In this document: positions 5,502 to 7,417 of the stretch, piece by piece
How the letters are laid out: the number at the start of each line of letters is the position of its first letter
Numbering within the stretch: the first letter of the stretch is position 1
Source of the DNA: Bacteroidales bacterium
GTDB lineage: Bacteria > Bacteroidota > Bacteroidia > Bacteroidales > ML635J-15
Length of the DNA: 7,417 bases
Direction of reading: 5' to 3'
NCBI GenBank assembly: GCA_028701945.1
Contig: JAQVPT010000182.1
Location: 1-7,417 of the forward strand
The notes under the pieces: generated by a model
What the model was told of the DNA's origin: nothing
The model's database searches: none
The model's input: the letters and a program-made list of their open reading frames with translations, nothing else
Program-made: the position numbers and the translations under genes

Positions 5502-6941
5502 TCATTTATTAATAATTAATTTCCCTGTTTCAATTACATTATTGCTTTCTTTAATGGCATAAAAGTAAAATCCATCAGACAGATTTGAAACATCAATTGT
5601 AATTTCACTATCATTTTTCTCAAATAACATAAGTTGGTTACCTGTTATGTCTGAAATAACTATATCGTGTTGAACAATATTTAAATTGTCTGCTTTAAAT
5701 GTAACAATATCTTTAGCTGGATTTGGATAAACATTATATAAAAACAAGTATTTAGGTGTGTCAATTACATTTGTAGAATTGCAATCAGGATTGCCAATTC
5801 CTGACGGAGAAAGAGTAAGTCCATAGTCATATAATAATTTCAAAATTTGTGTAGCCTCATTTTCTCCGTTTGCTAATACAGCTATACCCATATCATTATT
5901 CTGGTCAAAATACATTTCTGTACTTACTCCATATTCTCCCCCACTATGTCCCCAAAGAGAGATACTTCCTGATGAAACATTAAATGTTTCTTTGTAAAAC
6001 TGAAGACCTTGTGTTGGGTCAATAGTAGGTACTTGAAGAGTAAACATATCGTTTAAAGTAGATGCTGAAAGTAATGTATTACTATGGAAAATACCATCTT
6101 GCAATATTGTAATCATAAAATTTGCTAAATCTGTTACATTTGCATGAAGCATTCCGTCGGGATAATCTGCAAAACCATAATGGTCAATTGGCTCATATTG
6201 CGAACTATAATAATCGTGAGGATTTGCAAGCATATTCATATTCTGATATTCAGAAAGATACCAATGTGTATTATCCATACATAATGGATTAAATATATTA
6301 TCATTACAATATTGACTGAAAGACATCCCTGAAATTAGTTCTACAAGATAACCATCAAGAGCAGTCGCCATATTTGAGTATTCAAAAATTGTTCCTGGTT
6401 GATTATTTAAAAAATTATCAGTAGAACTATAATCTGAACCTGTTAACATAAAATATCTTTCTATGCAATCAGCCAAAGAAATTGTTGGGTCTCCATTCAA
6501 ATTGTAATAATTATCCATCGCATCACCATCTTTTATTGATGATGTATGAGTTAAAAGCATTCTAAATGTTATTGGATAACTTTCATAATCAGGAATATTA
6601 ATATCAAACGGCAAATAATCATTAATATCATCATCAAGTCCAATTGATCCATTTTCATATAATTGCATTAATGCTATTCCTGTAAAAACTTTCGATATGG
6701 AAGCAATCATAAGAGAGGTTGTATCTGTAAAAGGAGTTGCTAAATCTGTATTAGCATATCCATAACTTTCTATCCAAACAATTTCTCCACCTTTTACAAT
6801 TAATGTCGAGACTCCTGGCAAATGTTGAGTATTCATAATATTTGCAACTTCTGCATCAATTGTTGATGATGGATTTGGATTTTGTGCAATGATATTTAAA
6901 CTAAAAATAATTGCTACTAATAAAAATACTGTTTTCTTCAT
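5502..6941 (-). CDS. Secreted serine hydrolase of the beta-lactamase/penicillin-binding-protein (class C/EstB) fold with T9SS sorting domain
   Basis: 479 aa from the ATG at 6941. The frame is open to 7058, but the extra 39 codons translate the palindromic repeat, and the internal ATG opens a clean Sec signal peptide (MKKTVFLLVAIIFSLNIIA, then Gln) preceded by GGAGAA directly against the ATG. The catalytic domain spans about 25-375: SxxK is S81-I-S-K84 with the nucleophilic Ser, YxN is Y188-S-N190, and HxG is H332-S-G334, which replaces KTG as in esterases and DD-peptidases of this superfamily. The substrate could be a peptide, ester or beta-lactam; sequence alone does not decide. Residues about 402-479 form a type A T9SS sorting domain, starting YNVYPNPAKD and ending GKLIINK. 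It should be carried across the outer membrane and released or anchored at the surface. No strong promoter box is visible between the repeat and the start. The gene is intact. Confidence 0.9.
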   Translation of the reverse strand: MKKTVFLLVAIIFSLNIIAQNPNPSSTIDAEVANIMNTQHLPGVSTLIVKGGEIVWIESYGYANTDLATPFTDTTSLMIASISKVFTGIALMQLYENGSIGLDDDINDYLPFDINIPDYESYPITFRMLLTHTSSIKDGDAMDNYYNLNGDPTISLADCIERYFMLTGSDYSSTDNFLNNQPGTIFEYSNMATALDGYLVELISGMSFSQYCNDNIFNPLCMDNTHWYLSEYQNMNMLANPHDYYSSQYEPIDHYGFADYPDGMLHANVTDLANFMITILQDGIFHSNTLLSASTLNDMFTLQVPTIDPTQGLQFYKETFNVSSGSISLWGHSGGEYGVSTEMYFDQNNDMGIAVLANGENEATQILKLLYDYGLTLSPSGIGNPDCNSTNVIDTPKYLFLYNVYPNPAKDIVTFKADNLNIVQHDIVISDITGNQLMLFEKNDSEITIDVSNLSDGFYFYAIKESNNVIETGKLIINK

Positions 6942-6998
6942 TTCTCCAATTTTAAAGTTATACTTTTCCTTATATTCAAAGGTTTCTCTTTGCTGAAC

Positions 6999-7218
6999 GA
7001 TAACGGTTGCGGCTATGTGGAGCAAGGACGAATACAGATTCCACAGTCTTTTACGCAATCAGCCAAACCGCTGATATATTAAATTATAAATTATAAATTT
7101 TCTGTTGTAAATATAGATAAATTATAAACAATTCGCAAAGCGGATTGGCGGATTTTCGTAAGTGAGGTTACTTTTCAAGTACCTGTAAATTCCGCAATAT
7201 CACATAGGTGCTATTAGC
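6999..7218. repeat. Intergenic long imperfect palindrome, attC-like (copy 3)
   Basis: This fills most of the 282-bp gap between the right-edge gene's stop and the hydrolase ATG. The left end is GATAAC (6999-7004) in GATAACGGTTGCGGCTATGT, 18 of 20 identical to 4045-4064. The right end is ATTAGC (7213-7218). Arm matches: CTATGTG (7013-7019) with CACATAG (7201-7207); TACAG (7033-7037) with CTGTA (7183-7187), the 13-bp interval being the same on both sides; TTACG (7051-7055) with CGTAA (7157-7161); and AATCAGCCAAACCGCT (7057-7072) with AGCGGATTGGCGGATT (7139-7154), 14 of 16 pairing. The central 66 bp are AT-rich with three ATTATAAA copies. In gene orientation it runs from GCTAAT just after one stop to GTTATC just before the next gene. 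Confidence 0.65.
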
Positions 7219-7223
7219 GGTTG

Positions 7224-7417
7224 TTAATTTTTAACGATTTTCTTGATAACTGCTTTATTTCCACTACTTATTGTAATGAAATATACACCTTTTAAAAGAT
7301 GAGAAATTTCTATTCTTTGACTATCATTCTTATCCCACCGAATATTTTCAACAATTCGCCCATTAATATCCGTAATCGTAATCGTTTGTATATCTATATT
7401 GTTTTTACCCGTTATTA
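7224..7417 (-). CDS. C-terminal fragment of a T9SS-secreted protein (runs off the right edge)
   Basis: The last 63 codons and the TAA of a minus-strand gene are present; the start lies beyond the window. The visible part is a type A T9SS C-terminal sorting domain: ITITDINGRIVENIRW, then ISHLLKGVYFITI, then a basic end, AVIKKIVKN. This is the standard beta-sandwich tail (DxxGR, LxxGxY, final KxxK) that directs export by the type IX machinery. The N-terminal cargo domain is unknown, so the function cannot be stated. The stop lies 5 bp from the ATTAGC end of the third palindromic element, the same arrangement as in the preceding units. Confidence 0.85.
   Translation of the reverse strand, partial: ITGKNNIDIQTITITDINGRIVENIRWDKNDSQRIEISHLLKGVYFITISSGNKAVIKKIVKN

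Noticed and set aside
7081..7128. ATTATAAA repeats as a tandem-repeat regulatory element
   Set aside because: These are irregular AT-rich sequence in the loop of the third palindrome, with no constant period.
4045..7218. Canonical integron attC sites
   Set aside because: Only the GTTAGGT box at 4280-4286 fits GTTRRRY/RYYYAAC. The GTTATC ends and the other boxes do not, and no integrase is present, so only attC-like is claimed.
4045..7218. CRISPR array or insertion-sequence remnants
   Set aside because: The repeats are far apart, differ in their interior and length, and are separated by whole genes. No transposase fragment is found in any frame.

Overview
The window looks like a low-GC member of the Bacteroidota. 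The grounds are two proteins ending in type IX secretion (Por) sorting domains, lipoproteins with Ser-Cys lipoboxes, almost no usable Shine-Dalgarno sequences, and several promoters of the Bacteroidota type (TTTG-like box, about 20 bp, then TAnnTTTG). The order cannot be fixed from this window.

The left end (1-3313) is mostly core genome. It begins with the 5' part of a minus-strand surface lipoprotein gene. A 239-bp divergent promoter region follows, then two plus-strand housekeeping genes 11 bp apart: ychF (translation-associated P-loop ATPase/GTPase) and hisS (histidyl-tRNA synthetase). These two are probably co-transcribed.

From the end of hisS to the right edge (3314-7417) the organisation changes. 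Four unrelated genes all lie on the minus strand as single-gene units: an orphan lipoprotein, a self-inhibited Fic AMP-transferase with a C-terminal winged helix, a secreted serine-hydrolase/beta-lactamase-fold enzyme with a T9SS tail, and the tail of another T9SS-secreted protein. The three gaps between them are not ordinary spacers. Each is a long imperfect palindrome of about 130-245 bp. In gene orientation it begins 6-18 nt after a stop codon with a box of the form GCTAAT/CCTAAC and ends with GTTATC shortly upstream of the next promoter or start. Arm segments match at symmetric distances, and two of the three are recognisably homologous to each other. A lone half of the same type, GTTAGC plus CGTTTCG, lies between hisS and the first of these genes. 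This resembles a gene-cassette array with attC-like recombination sites. The core boxes only partly fit the classical integron consensus and no integrase is present here, so the cassette reading is an inference.

The other notable feature is in front of fic. A 13-bp unit containing the palindrome TGATACTATCA is repeated perfectly in tandem, and the second copy overlaps the -7 promoter box. This is a strong candidate for an operator, and the winged-helix domain of Fic itself is the obvious candidate ligand.

Several apparent long reading frames start too early. The hydrolase and fic frames extend upstream into the repeat or the promoter, and internal ATGs (6941 and 5251) are preferred. The orphan lipoprotein is similarly placed at 3938.
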